Shown: positions 53,895 to 63,720, numbered from the stretch's first letter. The stretch: 64,000 nucleotides of DNA from Psychroserpens sp. (GCA_017643165.1 JAEPNY010000003.1:102007-166006), one strand, 5' to 3'. Notes: generated by a model from the letters alone, not told the origin. Translations and numbers: made by a program.

Positions 53895-55000
53895 TATCTA
53901 AAGATACTAAAATCAAGCTTTAATGAAAATACATTTGAATACAGTGCAGCACTCTGATCACCAATATCCGTGAATGCATAATCCAACTGGATGCCTCTGT
54001 ATTTGAATCCTAGTCCTAGGCTTGGTTGAAAAGTAAGGTCTTCAGAATTATCGATTTGAAGTTCATTCTGAAAGTTTCCGAGTCCACCTCTTAAGAAGAC
54101 TAAATCTGTATATCCGAATTCAAAACCTAACGCCGGATTTAAACTCGCAAATGACGTAGAAATTATGTCATTATTTTGTTCAAACCTCACGATCATATCT
54201 AAGGAGGCTAAAAGTGAATAATCGTAGTTAAAAATAAACTTTTTCGACATTCCTATTTGTAGTTTTGGAATCGTTAACTCTGTACTTTCAGGTACGGTTT
54301 GGTTTTGACCTTCAATGGCGTTTTGAATCGTTGCAAGTTTGTCATCATCAAAAGACCAAGCATTAAAAGTGGTCGTGATATCTCTCGCCATGATACCAAA
54401 CTTCCAATCGTTTTTAGTTTCAAATTGAATTCCCGCATCTAAGCCGAATCCCCAAGAATTAGCGAAATCTCCAATGATTCGTCGAACAACTTTAGCGTTA
54501 ACCCCATAACTCAATCCGTCAAGTGGTAATCGACGTGCATATGAAAACGTCAGCGCATAGTCTGCTGTTGAAAATAAGCTAATTCGATCGTAATTTATAT
54601 TTCCTTGATCATCGATTAATTGTGTCGTATCTAAAATGTCATCAACACCAAATCGTATGAGTGAAATAGCTATTGCACTTCTATCATCTAGTGGTTTTGC
54701 AAAAGCAATATAATTGTAGTTCGCAATATTTGCGAAGTAATTGGAATGTAATAATGCTAACTGGTTATCTTCTAGATTGACTAGTCCTGCAGGATTCCAG
54801 TATCCGGAGTTGACGTCAGCAGTATGAGAAACGACACTATTACTCATACCCAATGCAGCTGCATCAACACCAATATTCAAAAATTCATTCGAATATTTTG
54901 TTTGTGCAGTACATACCAGTGTCATCAAACTAGTAACAATGAAAAGGTACTTTTTCAACAGCAAAATTTTTTTTTTACAAAGATGCACAATATTTTTCAT
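53894..55000 (-). CDS. PorV/PorQ family outer-membrane beta-barrel protein
   Basis: A 368-residue protein with an N-terminal signal (hydrophobic 16-31, ending CTAQT) and the opening FLNIGVDAAALGMSNSVVS with NSGYWNPAGLV, typical of the PorV/PorQ family of FadL-like barrels; the repeated beta strands and aromatic C-terminus LKLDFSIFR fit a barrel. PorV and PorQ belong to the type IX secretion system, but the family also holds members of unknown role. The start may be a little later (a TTG just before the basic KKYL), since the first 12 residues are unusual. Confidence 0.85.
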   Translation of the reverse strand: MKNIVHLCKKKILLLKKYLFIVTSLMTLVCTAQTKYSNEFLNIGVDAAALGMSNSVVSHTADVNSGYWNPAGLVNLEDNQLALLHSNYFANIANYNYIAFAKPLDDRSAIAISLIRFGVDDILDTTQLIDDQGNINYDRISLFSTADYALTFSYARRLPLDGLSYGVNAKVVRRIIGDFANSWGFGLDAGIQFETKNDWKFGIMARDITTTFNAWSFDDDKLATIQNAIEGQNQTVPESTELTIPKLQIGMSKKFIFNYDYSLLASLDMIVRFEQNNDIISTSFASLNPALGFEFGYTDLVFLRGGLGNFQNELQIDNSEDLTFQPSLGLGFKYRGIQLDYAFTDIGDQSAALYSNVFSLKLDFSIFR

Positions 55001-55038
55001 CTATTAAACTGTAAAAGCCTATAGATATTGTGCATGTT

Positions 55039-55070
55039 TTGCAATAGTCGTAAATAGTTTCCTATTTTTA
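55039..55070 (+). promoter_or_regulatory. possible promoter of the CDP-alcohol phosphatidyltransferase gene
   Basis: TTG (55039-55041), a 21-base spacer and TATTTTTA (55063-55070; one base off TAnnTTTG) precede the ATG at 55085 by 14 bases. Confidence 0.4.
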
Positions 55071-55084
55071 CACAAATCTAATTT

Positions 55085-55846
55085 ATGTCGGTCAAACCAT
55101 ACATTCCGAATGCCTTTACTTTATTGAATCTATTTAGTGGTTGCATCGCTGTGCTTTTTGCGGTAAATAGCAATTTTGTAGCGGCTGCAATATTTATGTT
55201 TTTGGGCATATTTTTTGATTTTTTTGATGGGTTATTAGCTCGAAAATTGAATGTACAGAGTGATTTGGGAATACAGCTAGATTCACTGGCAGATATGGTG
55301 ACTAGTGGTTTGGTGCCAGGTGTTGTTATGTTTAAGCTTATAGCTATAAGTATTGATGCGCCACAAGTTGCAAGTCAGAATGATTGGAGTACTAATTTTA
55401 GCTTTAGTGACCTCAGACTTGAACCGCTCGCATTGATAGGCTTGTTTATTACGTTAGCTTCAGCATATCGCTTGGCAAAATTTAATATTGATGAAGATCA
55501 GCAGTCTTATTTTAAAGGGTTACCAACGCCAGCTAATGCGTTATTAATTGTATCCTTACCGCTTATAATTGAATTTCAGAATAATGCCTTTGTAACCAAC
55601 CTAATTTTGAACAAATGGTTTTTAATTATTGTCACCTTATTTAGCTGTTATATTTTAAATTCTAAAATTAAATTATTGGCCTTAAAATTTAAAAATTACA
55701 AGTTCAATGAAAATGGTTACCGTTATTCTTTATTAGTTATAGCGCTTGTATTATTAGGCCTTTTTAACTTCATAGCTATTCCTTTGATTATACTGTGTTA
55801 CATAGCACTTTCAATTTTAAAACAGGTAATTACAAAAACAATTTAA
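55085..55846 (+). CDS. pssA: CDP-diacylglycerol--serine O-phosphatidyltransferase
   Basis: A 253-residue polytopic membrane enzyme. The CDP-alcohol phosphatidyltransferase motif D-G-x2-A-R-x8-G-x3-D-x3-D is complete, from DGLLARKL to LDSLAD (about 49-71). The length and the opening IPNAFTLLNLFSGCIAV match the PssA of Bacteroidota, which makes phosphatidylserine on the way to phosphatidylethanolamine. A different head-group is possible from the motif alone. It is 12 bases from the DUF808 gene downstream. Confidence 0.9.
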   Translation: MSVKPYIPNAFTLLNLFSGCIAVLFAVNSNFVAAAIFMFLGIFFDFFDGLLARKLNVQSDLGIQLDSLADMVTSGLVPGVVMFKLIAISIDAPQVASQNDWSTNFSFSDLRLEPLALIGLFITLASAYRLAKFNIDEDQQSYFKGLPTPANALLIVSLPLIIEFQNNAFVTNLILNKWFLIIVTLFSCYILNSKIKLLALKFKNYKFNENGYRYSLLVIALVLLGLFNFIAIPLIILCYIALSILKQVITKTI

Positions 55847-55858
55847 ATTTTAATCACA

Positions 55859-56746
55859 ATGGCATCAGGTTTTTTTGCATTATTGGATGATATCAGTGTC
55901 TTGATGGATGATGTTGTCACTATGACTAAGGTTTCTACCAAGAAGACGGCTGGTATTCTAGGTGATGATCTAGCGGTTAATGCTGAAAAAGCATCTGGGT
56001 TTAGTCCATCGCGAGAATTACCGGTACTCTGGGCAATTTCGAAAGGTTCATTTTTGAATAAAGTGATCATATTGCCTTTAGCTTTTTTAATGAGTGCGTT
56101 TGTTCCAAGTTTAGTAATAGCCGTCCTGGTCCTTGGTGGAATATATCTAGCATTTGAAGGTGCCGAAAAAATCTATGAATATTTTGTTCCTCATAAAAAA
56201 GAACAGAAAATTGCTGCTAAAGAAGATCTTTCAAAAGGAGATCTTTTGCGAATTGAAAAAGATAAAATTCGATCGGCGATTATCACTGATTTTATCCTCT
56301 CTGTAGAAATAATAATTATTGCCTTAGGTGCAGTTGTTGAAGAAACACTAACGACTCAAATAATCGTTGTCTCAATAGTCGCGCTAATTGCGACTGTTGG
56401 TGTATATGGCATAGTAGCCTTGATAGTAAGAATGGATGATATTGGATTTAAATTAACCCAACAGAGCAGCGATAAAAAAGGCTTTATATATACCCTTGGT
56501 TTAGGATTAACCAAAGCTTTACCATGGGTAATTAAATCCTTATCGGTTATAGGAACCTTAGCTTTATTACTCGTTTCGGGAGGAATATTTGCACATAACA
56601 TAGAATTTCTTCATCATTTTATGGAGGGCATGCCTGGAATTTTACGTGATTTTGTATTAGGCTTGATCGTCGGAATAATAGCGCTAATAATAGTCAAGCT
56701 TTTCAAAGGCGCTTATAAACTTATATTTAAGCCTTCAAAACCTTAA
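55859..56746 (+). CDS. DUF808 family inner-membrane protein (YedI-like)
   Basis: A 295-residue protein with about five to six hydrophobic segments. The opening SGFFALLDDISVLMDDVVTM with the TKKTAGILGDDLAVNAEKAS segment is the DUF808 signature. The function of the family is unknown. The start at 55859 leaves 12 bases after pssA, so the two may be co-transcribed. The small gene downstream starts on the very next base after its stop. Confidence 0.9.
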   Translation: MASGFFALLDDISVLMDDVVTMTKVSTKKTAGILGDDLAVNAEKASGFSPSRELPVLWAISKGSFLNKVIILPLAFLMSAFVPSLVIAVLVLGGIYLAFEGAEKIYEYFVPHKKEQKIAAKEDLSKGDLLRIEKDKIRSAIITDFILSVEIIIIALGAVVEETLTTQIIVVSIVALIATVGVYGIVALIVRMDDIGFKLTQQSSDKKGFIYTLGLGLTKALPWVIKSLSVIGTLALLLVSGGIFAHNIEFLHHFMEGMPGILRDFVLGLIVGIIALIIVKLFKGAYKLIFKPSKP

Positions 56747-56935
56747 ATGTTTAAAGTTTTATTGATAATACTTGGGATATTAATATCAATTCTGGCAGGA
56801 TTAATATTGCGATTTGCAATTCTTAAAATTCAACGCTTTGATCGAAAATTAAGATTATATTTTGGTGTAATATGCCTTATAATACTTGGTATTGCCATAA
56901 TATCACACGGTATTGAATTGCCAGAAAATCTTTAG
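56747..56935 (+). CDS. small two-helix membrane protein, function unknown
   Basis: A 62-residue protein with hydrophobic helices at about 3-26 and 38-54, separated by a basic turn ([12 protein letters not shown]). Its ATG is the base after the DUF808 stop, and its stop overlaps the convergent lptB gene by four bases. Plausible as a real gene from position and composition, but no family is recognised. Confidence 0.55.
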   Translation: MFKVLLIILGILISILAGLILRFAILKIQRFDRKLRLYFGVICLIILGIAIISHGIELPENL

Positions 56936-57675
56936 AAGTGAAGCTTTTTCTTTCGTAGCTCAAAATTCTGACCTAGATACACCTTACGAACCATTTCATC
57001 GCTTGCCAATTCTTCAGGCACACCAGCCTTTAGAATGCTCCCTTCAAACATTAAATAGGTGCGGTCTGTGATGGCTAAAGTTTCTTGTACGTTGTGGTCA
57101 GTAATTAATATGCCGATATTCTTTTTTGTCAATTGAGCAATGATACGCTGAATATCCTCAACGGCTACAGGATCAACTCCTGCGAATGGTTCATCTAGTA
57201 AAATGAAATCTGGATCTGTCGCTAGAGCTCTTGCGATTTCAGTTCGACGACGTTCACCTCCAGATAAAAGGTCACCACGATTTTTACGAATATGACCTAA
57301 TCCAAATTCTTCAATGAGGGATTCCATCTTTTCTTGCTGTGCCTTCTTACTTAATTTCGTCATCTGAAGCACGCTCAAAATATTATCTTCGATGCTTAAC
57401 TTTCTAAATACAGAAGCCTCCTGCGCTAAATAACCTATTCCGTTTTGTGCGCGCTTATACATAGGAAATGTAGTGATTTCTGTATCATCTAGATAGATAT
57501 TTCCTCCATTCGGTTTGATCAAACCAACAATCATATAAAACGATGTGGTCTTACCAGCTCCATTAGGACCAAGTAATCCAACTATTTCGCCTTGATTCAC
57601 TTCGAGTGAAACATCTTTCACAACCTTACGTCCATTATAGGACTTCATTAAGTTATCGGCACGTAGTTTTTTCAT
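56932..57675 (-). CDS. lptB: LPS export ABC transporter ATPase LptB
   Basis: A 247-residue ATPase with Walker [16 protein letters not shown] (about 35-49), [20 protein letters not shown], signature [16 protein letters not shown], Walker [14 protein letters not shown] and [12 protein letters not shown]. The wording [12 protein letters not shown] is specific to LptB, which powers LPS extraction from the inner membrane with LptF and LptG. A membrane partner is not nearby. The context of kpsF (KDO synthesis) close by fits an LPS role. Confidence 0.95.
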   Translation of the reverse strand: MKKLRADNLMKSYNGRKVVKDVSLEVNQGEIVGLLGPNGAGKTTSFYMIVGLIKPNGGNIYLDDTEITTFPMYKRAQNGIGYLAQEASVFRKLSIEDNILSVLQMTKLSKKAQQEKMESLIEEFGLGHIRKNRGDLLSGGERRRTEIARALATDPDFILLDEPFAGVDPVAVEDIQRIIAQLTKKNIGILITDHNVQETLAITDRTYLMFEGSILKAGVPEELASDEMVRKVYLGQNFELRKKKLHF

Positions 57676-57738
57676 TTCAATTGTATTCTTGGCTAAAATA
57701 GAAAATTCGAGACGACTCTATTCGTCTTTATTAAAAGT

Positions 57739-58089
57739 TTAACGCTGATTTTCAAGCGCATCCCAAAATTCATATGCACGTCGTAAGTGTGGAATTACGA
57801 TGGTTCCACCAATTAAGGTAGCGATACCCAATGACTCAACAACTTCTTCTTTTGTTAATCCTAATTTATGACAAGCCTCTAAATGGTATCGAACGCAATC
57901 ATCACACCTTAGTACAGTAGATGCTACTAACCCAAGTAATTCTTTTGTACGCTTATCTAAGGCACCACCTTCGTTAAAAGCGTTGGTGTCTAAATTAAAT
58001 ATACGCTTAATGATTTTATTATTATCTGCTAAAATTGCCTCGTTCATTTTCGAACGGTAGGCATTAAATTCGGAAACGATATCAGACAT
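57739..58089 (-). CDS. carboxymuconolactone decarboxylase (CMD) family protein
   Basis: A 116-residue all-helical protein with the CxxC-x-n-H pattern LRCDDCVRYHLEACHKLG (near 57-74) and VVESLGIATLIGGTIVIPH. This is the AhpD-like branch of the CMD family, so a thiol redox role is more likely than true decarboxylation. It overlaps tatC by eight bases at its start and follows it in the same direction, so it is in the kpsF-tatC transcript. Confidence 0.88.
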   Translation of the reverse strand: MSDIVSEFNAYRSKMNEAILADNNKIIKRIFNLDTNAFNEGGALDKRTKELLGLVASTVLRCDDCVRYHLEACHKLGLTKEEVVESLGIATLIGGTIVIPHLRRAYEFWDALENQR

Positions 58090-58909
58090 GTGTTTTCTGT
58101 TTTTTGTTCTGGTTCTTCAATACCACTTTTGAGATGTATATACTTACTTGATATAAGACTAAAATTGGAATCGCGACAATAATTTGACTCGCTAAATCTG
58201 GAGGCGTAATAATAGCTGAAAGTATTAATACAAGGACCAATGCGAACTTGCGATACTTTTTCAGGATCTTAGGTGTAACCAACCCGATCTTGGTTAAAAA
58301 GTAAATTATGATCGGTAATTCAAATACGAAACCTGAAGCCAGACACGACGATCTTACCGTTGAAATGTATGAACCTATATCGAATTCATTTGACACCTCT
58401 GGGCTAATGCTGTAGTTAGCCAAGAAGTTGATCGAAAGCGGTGTAACAATGTAATACCCAAATAGAACGCCTAAAAAGAATAAGAATGAAGAGGTGAAAA
58501 TAAATCCTCTTGAATAACGTCGTTCGTTTGGACGTAATCCAGGACTAATAAAGCTCCAGAATTGATAAATTACATATGGGAATGCAATTACAAACCCGGT
58601 AAAAATTGAGGTCCATATATCTGCTGAAAATTGTGCCGCCATTTGTCTGGCCTGAATTTTAAATGGAAATTCAGTAGCACAAAAAGTCGTATCATTAATT
58701 CCTAAAAATTGAGACGCTTTACACAACCATTTATAGGTTGGAAAATCCATGCGTTTAGGCGCAAAGATGATGTGCTCAAATACAAAACCACTAAATATAA
58801 ATGCAACCGTAGCACAAATAAGAATACCAATTGTGATTCGAATTAAATGCCATCTCAAATCTTCAAGATGGTCTAAGAACGACATTTCATCCGCTTTCTT
58901 ATCTGCCAT
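58082..58909 (-). CDS. tatC: Sec-independent protein translocase subunit TatC
   Basis: A 275-residue polytopic membrane protein with six helices and the classic segments SFLDHLEDLRWHLIR near the N-terminus, PYVIYQFWSFISPGLRPNER and SGFVFELPIIIYFLTKIGLV. TatC recognises twin-arginine signal peptides of folded proteins. It is about 20 residues longer than E. coli TatC because of a loop before helix 2 (residues ~50-85). The ATG at 58909 is shared by one base with the KpsF gene stop. TatA and TatB are not in the window. Confidence 0.96.
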   Translation of the reverse strand: MADKKADEMSFLDHLEDLRWHLIRITIGILICATVAFIFSGFVFEHIIFAPKRMDFPTYKWLCKASQFLGINDTTFCATEFPFKIQARQMAAQFSADIWTSIFTGFVIAFPYVIYQFWSFISPGLRPNERRYSRGFIFTSSFLFFLGVLFGYYIVTPLSINFLANYSISPEVSNEFDIGSYISTVRSSCLASGFVFELPIIIYFLTKIGLVTPKILKKYRKFALVLVLILSAIITPPDLASQIIVAIPILVLYQVSIYISKVVLKNQNKKQKTHV

Positions 58910-59874
58910 TATATGATACCTTCTTTGATTAGATCATGGATGTGAATCACACCAGCATAGTTACCTTGTTTTTCAACTAAAAGTTGAGAAATACCGTGTT
59001 CTTCCATCATTTCCATGGCGTCAATTGCCATAGCATCTTCTTCTATACGCTTGGGATTTCTACTCATAATATCTTTAGCAGTCAAGTGAATGAAGTCTTC
59101 ACTTTTTGTAAGCATTCGTCTTAAATCACCATCAGTTATGATTCCAACAATCTTATTGTTATCAACAACGGCTGTGACGCCAAGCATTTTTTTAGAAATT
59201 TCAACGATAACATCTTTAGCCGAAGTGTCTAATTCAACATTTGGCTTTTCATTTAAAGAGGATAAGTCACTAACACGAAGATAAAGACGCTTACCTAAAG
59301 CACCACCTGGGTGATATTTAGCAAAATCCTTACTAGAGAATCCACGCAATTCTAACAGACATACCGCCAGTGCATCACCTAATACAAGTTGAGCTGTTGT
59401 ACTTGTTGTTGGCGCCAAATTATTAGGACAAGCTTCTTGCTCTACATAGGCATTAAGTACATAATCAGCCTGTGTGCCTAAGAATGATTTGTCATTTCCA
59501 GTTATGGCAATCATTTTATTTTTGGCATTTTTGATTAAGGGTACCAGTACTTTAATTTCTGGCGTGTTTCCGCTTTTAGAAATACAAATTACAACGTCAT
59601 CTTCTAGGATCAAACCTAAATCTCCGTGGATGGCATCTGCAGCGTGCATAAATACAGCTGGAGTACCAGTAGAATTTAATGTCGCAACGATCTTATTAGC
59701 TATAATGGCACTTTTACCAATACCAGTAATAATAACACGACCTTTAGAATTGTAAATAAGAGATACAGCTTTAGCGAAATCATCTGTGAGCAAATGACTC
59801 AAATTCGCTATCGCATCGCGTTCAAGATCTATCGTTTTTCTTGCAGTTTCAAGAATAGCTGAAATACTGTTCAA
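58909..59874 (-). CDS. kpsF: arabinose 5-phosphate isomerase (KpsF/GutQ type)
   Basis: A 321-residue enzyme. The N-terminal SIS domain (VIITGIGKSAIIANKIVATL and MHAADAIHGDLGLI) isomerises ribulose 5-phosphate to arabinose 5-phosphate, the first step of KDO synthesis. Two CBS domains follow (residues ~205-260 and 270-321). Starts with TTG at 59874. The gene is the first of a tatC-CMD transcript and is divergent to recQ. Supports LPS core assembly, with LptB nearby. Confidence 0.94.
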   Translation of the reverse strand: MNSISAILETARKTIDLERDAIANLSHLLTDDFAKAVSLIYNSKGRVIITGIGKSAIIANKIVATLNSTGTPAVFMHAADAIHGDLGLILEDDVVICISKSGNTPEIKVLVPLIKNAKNKMIAITGNDKSFLGTQADYVLNAYVEQEACPNNLAPTTSTTAQLVLGDALAVCLLELRGFSSKDFAKYHPGGALGKRLYLRVSDLSSLNEKPNVELDTSAKDVIVEISKKMLGVTAVVDNNKIVGIITDGDLRRMLTKSEDFIHLTAKDIMSRNPKRIEEDAMAIDAMEMMEEHGISQLLVEKQGNYAGVIHIHDLIKEGII

Positions 59875-59891
59875 AATTAATTTTTTTTGAG

Positions 59892-59922
59892 TTTGATGAG
59901 TATAAAGAAATTGTTATCTTTA
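59892..59922 (+). promoter_or_regulatory. promoter of recQ
   Basis: TTTG (59892-59895), a 19-base spacer and TATCTTTA (59915-59922; one base off TAnnTTTG) lie 38 bases before the ATG at 59961, in the 86-base divergent gap with kpsF. Confidence 0.5.
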
Positions 59923-59960
59923 GTCTTATGCAAATGTATCAAAAATACTAATAGGGATTA

Positions 59961-62162
59961 ATGAGTATAAAAGAAATTGATATACATTCTGCACTCAAAC
60001 AATACTTTGGTTTTTCCACATTTAAAGGACTTCAAGAAAGCGTCATTGAGAGTGTTGTTGATGGTGAGGACGTATTTGTAATAATGCCTACAGGTGGAGG
60101 AAAATCATTGTGTTACCAATTGCCTGCTCTTATTAAAGATGGGACAGCGATTATAGTATCACCTTTAATCGCTTTAATGAAAAATCAGGTAGATGCCATT
60201 AGAGGTGTTTCTAAAGAAGAAGGCGTTGCTCACGTACTGAATTCATCTTTAAATAAAACTGAAGTAAAACGTGTTAAGGAAGATATTTCAAATGGCATCA
60301 CGAAACTCCTATATGTCGCGCCAGAATCTTTAACAAAAGAAGAGCACGTAGAATTCCTTAGAACACAAACTATATCATTTATGGCTGTCGATGAAGCCCA
60401 TTGTATCAGTGAATGGGGTCATGACTTTAGACCTGAGTATCGCAACCTTAGACATATAATAAAGCGTATTGGTGATAATATTCCAATTATCGGATTAACA
60501 GCGACTGCAACACCTAAAGTTCAAGAAGATATTTTAAAGAGTCTAGATATACAAAACGCAAAGACCTTCAAAGCCTCTTTTAATAGGCCCAATTTGTACT
60601 ATGAAATTAGGCCAAAAACGAAGAATGTTGATGCCGATATAATAAGATTCGTGAAAAAGAATGAAGGTAAATCAGGAATTGTGTATTGCTTAAGTCGTAA
60701 ACGTGTTGAAGAATTGGCACAGGTACTTCAAGTTAATGGAATAAAGGCGGTACCTTATCATGCTGGTTTAGATCCTAAAACTAGAGTCAAACATCAAGAT
60801 ATGTTCCTTATGGAAGATTGTGATGTGGTTGTTGCGACCATTGCCTTCGGAATGGGAATTGATAAACCAGATGTACGTTTTGTTATTCATCATGATATGC
60901 CGAAAAGTATTGAGAGTTATTATCAAGAAACTGGTCGTGCAGGTCGTGATGGAGGGGAAGGTCATTGCTTGGCGTACTATGCTTATAAGGATATTGAAAA
61001 ACTGGAAAAATTCATGTCCGGAAAACCAGTTGCTGAACAAGAAATTGGTCATGCCTTATTACAAGAAGTTGTGGCATTTGCCGAAAGCTCGATTTCAAGA
61101 CGTAAGTTCATTCTTCATTATTTCGGAGAAGCGTTTGATAATGCAACTGGTGGAGGAGGAGATATGGATGACAATGTACGCAATCCGAAAAAACAGGCTG
61201 AAGCAAAAGATGATGTGGCGACCTTATTAGAAACAGTATCTAACACTAAAGAAAAATACAAATCTAAAGACCTAGTTCAGGTTTTAATAGGTCAAACAAA
61301 TGCTATGATATCCTCACATAAAACGGATACGCAGCCATTCTTTGGAATAGGTAAAGAGAAAGATAAACGTCACTGGATGGCTTTGATTAGGCAAGTTCTT
61401 GTCGCTGGATTACTAAAAAAGGATATTGAGACCTATGGCATATTGAGATTGACGAAAGCTGGTGAGGATTTTATAATCACTCCAGAATCCTTCATGATGA
61501 CAGAAGATCATATTTATGATGAAGAGGCCGATAACACCATAATCACAGCTGCAAAAGGAACGAATGCTGTAGCCGATGAGAAATTGATGAAAATGCTAAA
61601 AGATTTAAGAAAGAGTAACGCAAAACGACTTGGTGTTCCGCCGTTTGTTATTTTTCAAGATCCTTCATTAGAAGATATGGCATTAAAATATCCTATTTCT
61701 CTAGATGAACTTAGTAATGTGCATGGTGTTGGTGATGGAAAAGCCAAGAAATATGGAAAAGACTTTGTCCAGTTAATTGCGAAATATGTTGAAGATAATG
61801 ATATTGTAAGACCAGATGACTTTGTTGTAAAGAGTACAGGCTCAAATTCTGCAATAAAATTATATATCATCCAGAACGTGGATCGAAAACTACCGCTCAC
61901 TGATATTGCAGAGGCAAAAGGAATGTCTATGGAAGATTTCATTAAAGAAATGGAAGCTATCGTCTATTCTGGAACAAAGTTGAATATCGATTATTACCTC
62001 GAGGACATTCTCGATGAAGATCAACAAGAAGAGATTCATGACTACTTTATGGAGTCAGAAACAGATAAAATCTCTGAAGCGATTGATGAATTTGATGGTG
62101 ATTATGATGATGAAGAACTTCGTTTATACCGCATAAAGTTCATTAGTGAGGTAGCCAATTAA
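59961..62162 (+). CDS. recQ: ATP-dependent DNA helicase RecQ
   Basis: A 733-residue superfamily 2 helicase for recombination and repair. Seen: motif I with MPTGGGKSLCYQLPA, motif II DEAHCISEWGHDFRPEYRNL, motif V-VI ATIAFGMGIDKPDVRFVIHH and QETGRAGRDG, winged-helix RQC and an HRDC-like stretch near 570-620 (VHGVGDGKAKKYG), followed by a ~120-residue extension. In the zinc-binding region E. coli RecQ has four Cys, but here the matching stretch ISRRKFILHYFGEAF and the next 30 residues contain none. The long C-terminal tail is acidic. Confidence 0.95.
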   Translation: MSIKEIDIHSALKQYFGFSTFKGLQESVIESVVDGEDVFVIMPTGGGKSLCYQLPALIKDGTAIIVSPLIALMKNQVDAIRGVSKEEGVAHVLNSSLNKTEVKRVKEDISNGITKLLYVAPESLTKEEHVEFLRTQTISFMAVDEAHCISEWGHDFRPEYRNLRHIIKRIGDNIPIIGLTATATPKVQEDILKSLDIQNAKTFKASFNRPNLYYEIRPKTKNVDADIIRFVKKNEGKSGIVYCLSRKRVEELAQVLQVNGIKAVPYHAGLDPKTRVKHQDMFLMEDCDVVVATIAFGMGIDKPDVRFVIHHDMPKSIESYYQETGRAGRDGGEGHCLAYYAYKDIEKLEKFMSGKPVAEQEIGHALLQEVVAFAESSISRRKFILHYFGEAFDNATGGGGDMDDNVRNPKKQAEAKDDVATLLETVSNTKEKYKSKDLVQVLIGQTNAMISSHKTDTQPFFGIGKEKDKRHWMALIRQVLVAGLLKKDIETYGILRLTKAGEDFIITPESFMMTEDHIYDEEADNTIITAAKGTNAVADEKLMKMLKDLRKSNAKRLGVPPFVIFQDPSLEDMALKYPISLDELSNVHGVGDGKAKKYGKDFVQLIAKYVEDNDIVRPDDFVVKSTGSNSAIKLYIIQNVDRKLPLTDIAEAKGMSMEDFIKEMEAIVYSGTKLNIDYYLEDILDEDQQEEIHDYFMESETDKISEAIDEFDGDYDDEELRLYRIKFISEVAN

Positions 62163-62170
62163 TCTCCGGA

Positions 62171-62611
62171 TTAAGATTTTATCACTTGGAAGCTGAACGT
62201 CTTTCCTTTACAAGACAACATTAGGTCATCAACATTTGGTCTATCTATTTTTGCAGCATCTTTTTCTTCGATCTGAAAATCAATTTTTGTAATGTGTCTT
62301 CCTTTAACATCTGTATGATCAGACTCAAACTCTTCCGAATCTGAAGTTAATTCAAGATTGAGTTTTTTCCCATTGATACGCAATTGAGCGCCTTTTTTAG
62401 ATTTTACTTTAAAGCTTCCAACGATGACAGTTTGTACAAAATAATAGCCACCCAATTCGTTCAAACCTGCATATAATACATTGGTATCAGAAGTTGCAAA
62501 AGCATCATGCTCTATATCCTTTATAATGGCATCAATTGTATCGCCATTAGATACGTTTTCAGTAGACTTTTCAGAACCAAATGCCGACTTTAATTTTGTA
62601 ATAAAACCCAT
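62171..62611 (-). CDS. hypothetical cytosolic protein
   Basis: A protein of about 146 residues with no signal peptide or membrane segment; mostly beta-strand and charged ([50 protein letters not shown]). The start at [12 protein letters not shown] (62611) is preferred over an upstream Met that would add a stretch overlapping the promoter of the divergent immunophilin gene. I do not recognise the family. It converges with recQ, with eight bases between stops. Confidence 0.6.
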   Translation of the reverse strand: MGFITKLKSAFGSEKSTENVSNGDTIDAIIKDIEHDAFATSDTNVLYAGLNELGGYYFVQTVIVGSFKVKSKKGAQLRINGKKLNLELTSDSEEFESDHTDVKGRHITKIDFQIEEKDAAKIDRPNVDDLMLSCKGKTFSFQVIKS

Positions 62612-62689
62612 CTCAATTTTCTTTTGTGCAAAGCTAACGGTATCACTTTCAAAATCCAAATCACACTTCCTACTTCTGTTAGAGTTTGT

Positions 62690-62697
62690 TATCTTTG
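62690..62697 (+). promoter_or_regulatory. predicted -7 promoter element of the immunophilin gene
   Basis: TATCTTTG (exact TAnnTTTG, followed by CAC as often seen) ends 20 bases before the ATG at 62718. No TTG at the standard -33 distance is clear. Confidence 0.55.
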
Positions 62698-62717
62698 CAC
62701 CTCAATTAAAATCAAAC

Positions 62718-63653
62718 ATGATGCAAGACGGTTTATACGCAAAATTTAATACAACAAAAGGCGAAATACTTGTCGCTTTAGAATATGAAAAAACACCTGG
62801 AACGGTAGGTAATTTCGTGGCATTGGCAGAGGGAAATCTTGAGAATGCTGTAAAGCCACAAGGAACACCTTACTATGATGGATTAAAATTTCATCGAGTG
62901 ATTCCAGATTTTATGATACAAGGAGGATGTCCACAAGGTACTGGTACTGGTAATCCAGGTTATAAATTTGACGATGAGTTTCATCCTGATTTAAAACATG
63001 ATGGCCCTGGTGTTTTATCTATGGCAAATGCTGGACCAGGAACTAACGGAAGTCAATTCTTTATTACACACGTTCCTACACCTTGGCTAGATAATAATCA
63101 TACAGTTTTTGGTAAGGTTATAGAAGGACAAGATGTTGTAGATGCTATCGCTCAAGGTGATAGTATTGATAGTTTAGAGATAATTAGAACAGGAGTTGAT
63201 GCCGAAGGTTTCAACGCTGTAGAGGCATTTAGAACTTTTGAAGGTGCACGTGAAAAACGCGTTCAAGCTGAACGTGAAGCAGCAAAGGCCGAATTAGATA
63301 AACTTGCTGCTGGATTTGAAGAAACGAAAAGCGGTTTACGCTATCAAATTATACAAAAAGGTGATGGTAAAGCAGCAGTAGCGGGTAAAATGGTTTCTGT
63401 TCATTATAAAGGACAATTAGCAGACGGAACTGTTTTTGACTCATCATATAAACGAAATGCGCCATTAGATTTTCAAGTTGGAGTAGGTCAAGTTATTCCG
63501 GGATGGGATGAAGGGATCTGTTTATTGAATGTTGGTGACAAGGCAAGATTAGTAATTCCAAGTGATCTGGCATATGGAGCTGCAGGAGCAGGAGGCGTTA
63601 TTCCACCAAATGCGACACTCGTATTTGACGTGGAGTTAATGGATGTAAAGTAA
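62718..63653 (+). CDS. dual peptidylprolyl isomerase: cyclophilin-FKBP fusion
   Basis: A 311-residue protein. Residues ~1-165 are a cyclophilin with [27 protein letters not shown] and [15 protein letters not shown], including the catalytic Arg and Phe. After a charged helical linker ([18 protein letters not shown]), residues ~205-311 are an FKBP domain with [30 protein letters not shown] and the C-terminal [18 protein letters not shown]. Both folds speed cis-trans proline isomerisation. The start is the ATG at 62718; the open frame continues upstream but only into the divergent gene. No signal peptide, so cytoplasmic. Confidence 0.94.
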   Translation: MMQDGLYAKFNTTKGEILVALEYEKTPGTVGNFVALAEGNLENAVKPQGTPYYDGLKFHRVIPDFMIQGGCPQGTGTGNPGYKFDDEFHPDLKHDGPGVLSMANAGPGTNGSQFFITHVPTPWLDNNHTVFGKVIEGQDVVDAIAQGDSIDSLEIIRTGVDAEGFNAVEAFRTFEGAREKRVQAEREAAKAELDKLAAGFEETKSGLRYQIIQKGDGKAAVAGKMVSVHYKGQLADGTVFDSSYKRNAPLDFQVGVGQVIPGWDEGICLLNVGDKARLVIPSDLAYGAAGAGGVIPPNATLVFDVELMDVK

Positions 63654-63674
63654 AAAATAAGATTTCGCATAAAT

Positions 63675-63706
63675 GAAAAAAGCACCAAGTAATTGGTGCT
63701 TTTTTT
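63675..63706. terminator. bidirectional intrinsic terminator
   Basis: AGCACCAA (63681-63688) pairs with TTGGTGCT (63693-63700) around the loop GTAA, with A5 before and T-run after, giving U-tracts in both directions. It separates the immunophilin gene from the convergent gene at the window end. Confidence 0.88.
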
Positions 63707-63720
63707 TATGGAACTTAGTT

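Noticed and set aside
59872-59879. Minus-strand TAATTTTG, an exact TAnnTTTG match, as a kpsF promoter
   Set aside because: It overlaps the TTG start codon of kpsF, so transcription would begin inside the gene, and no -33 box is present.
60820-61230. Plus-strand open frame of 136 codons inside recQ in another frame
   Set aside because: Overlaps conserved helicase motifs; its composition looks like an out-of-frame reading.
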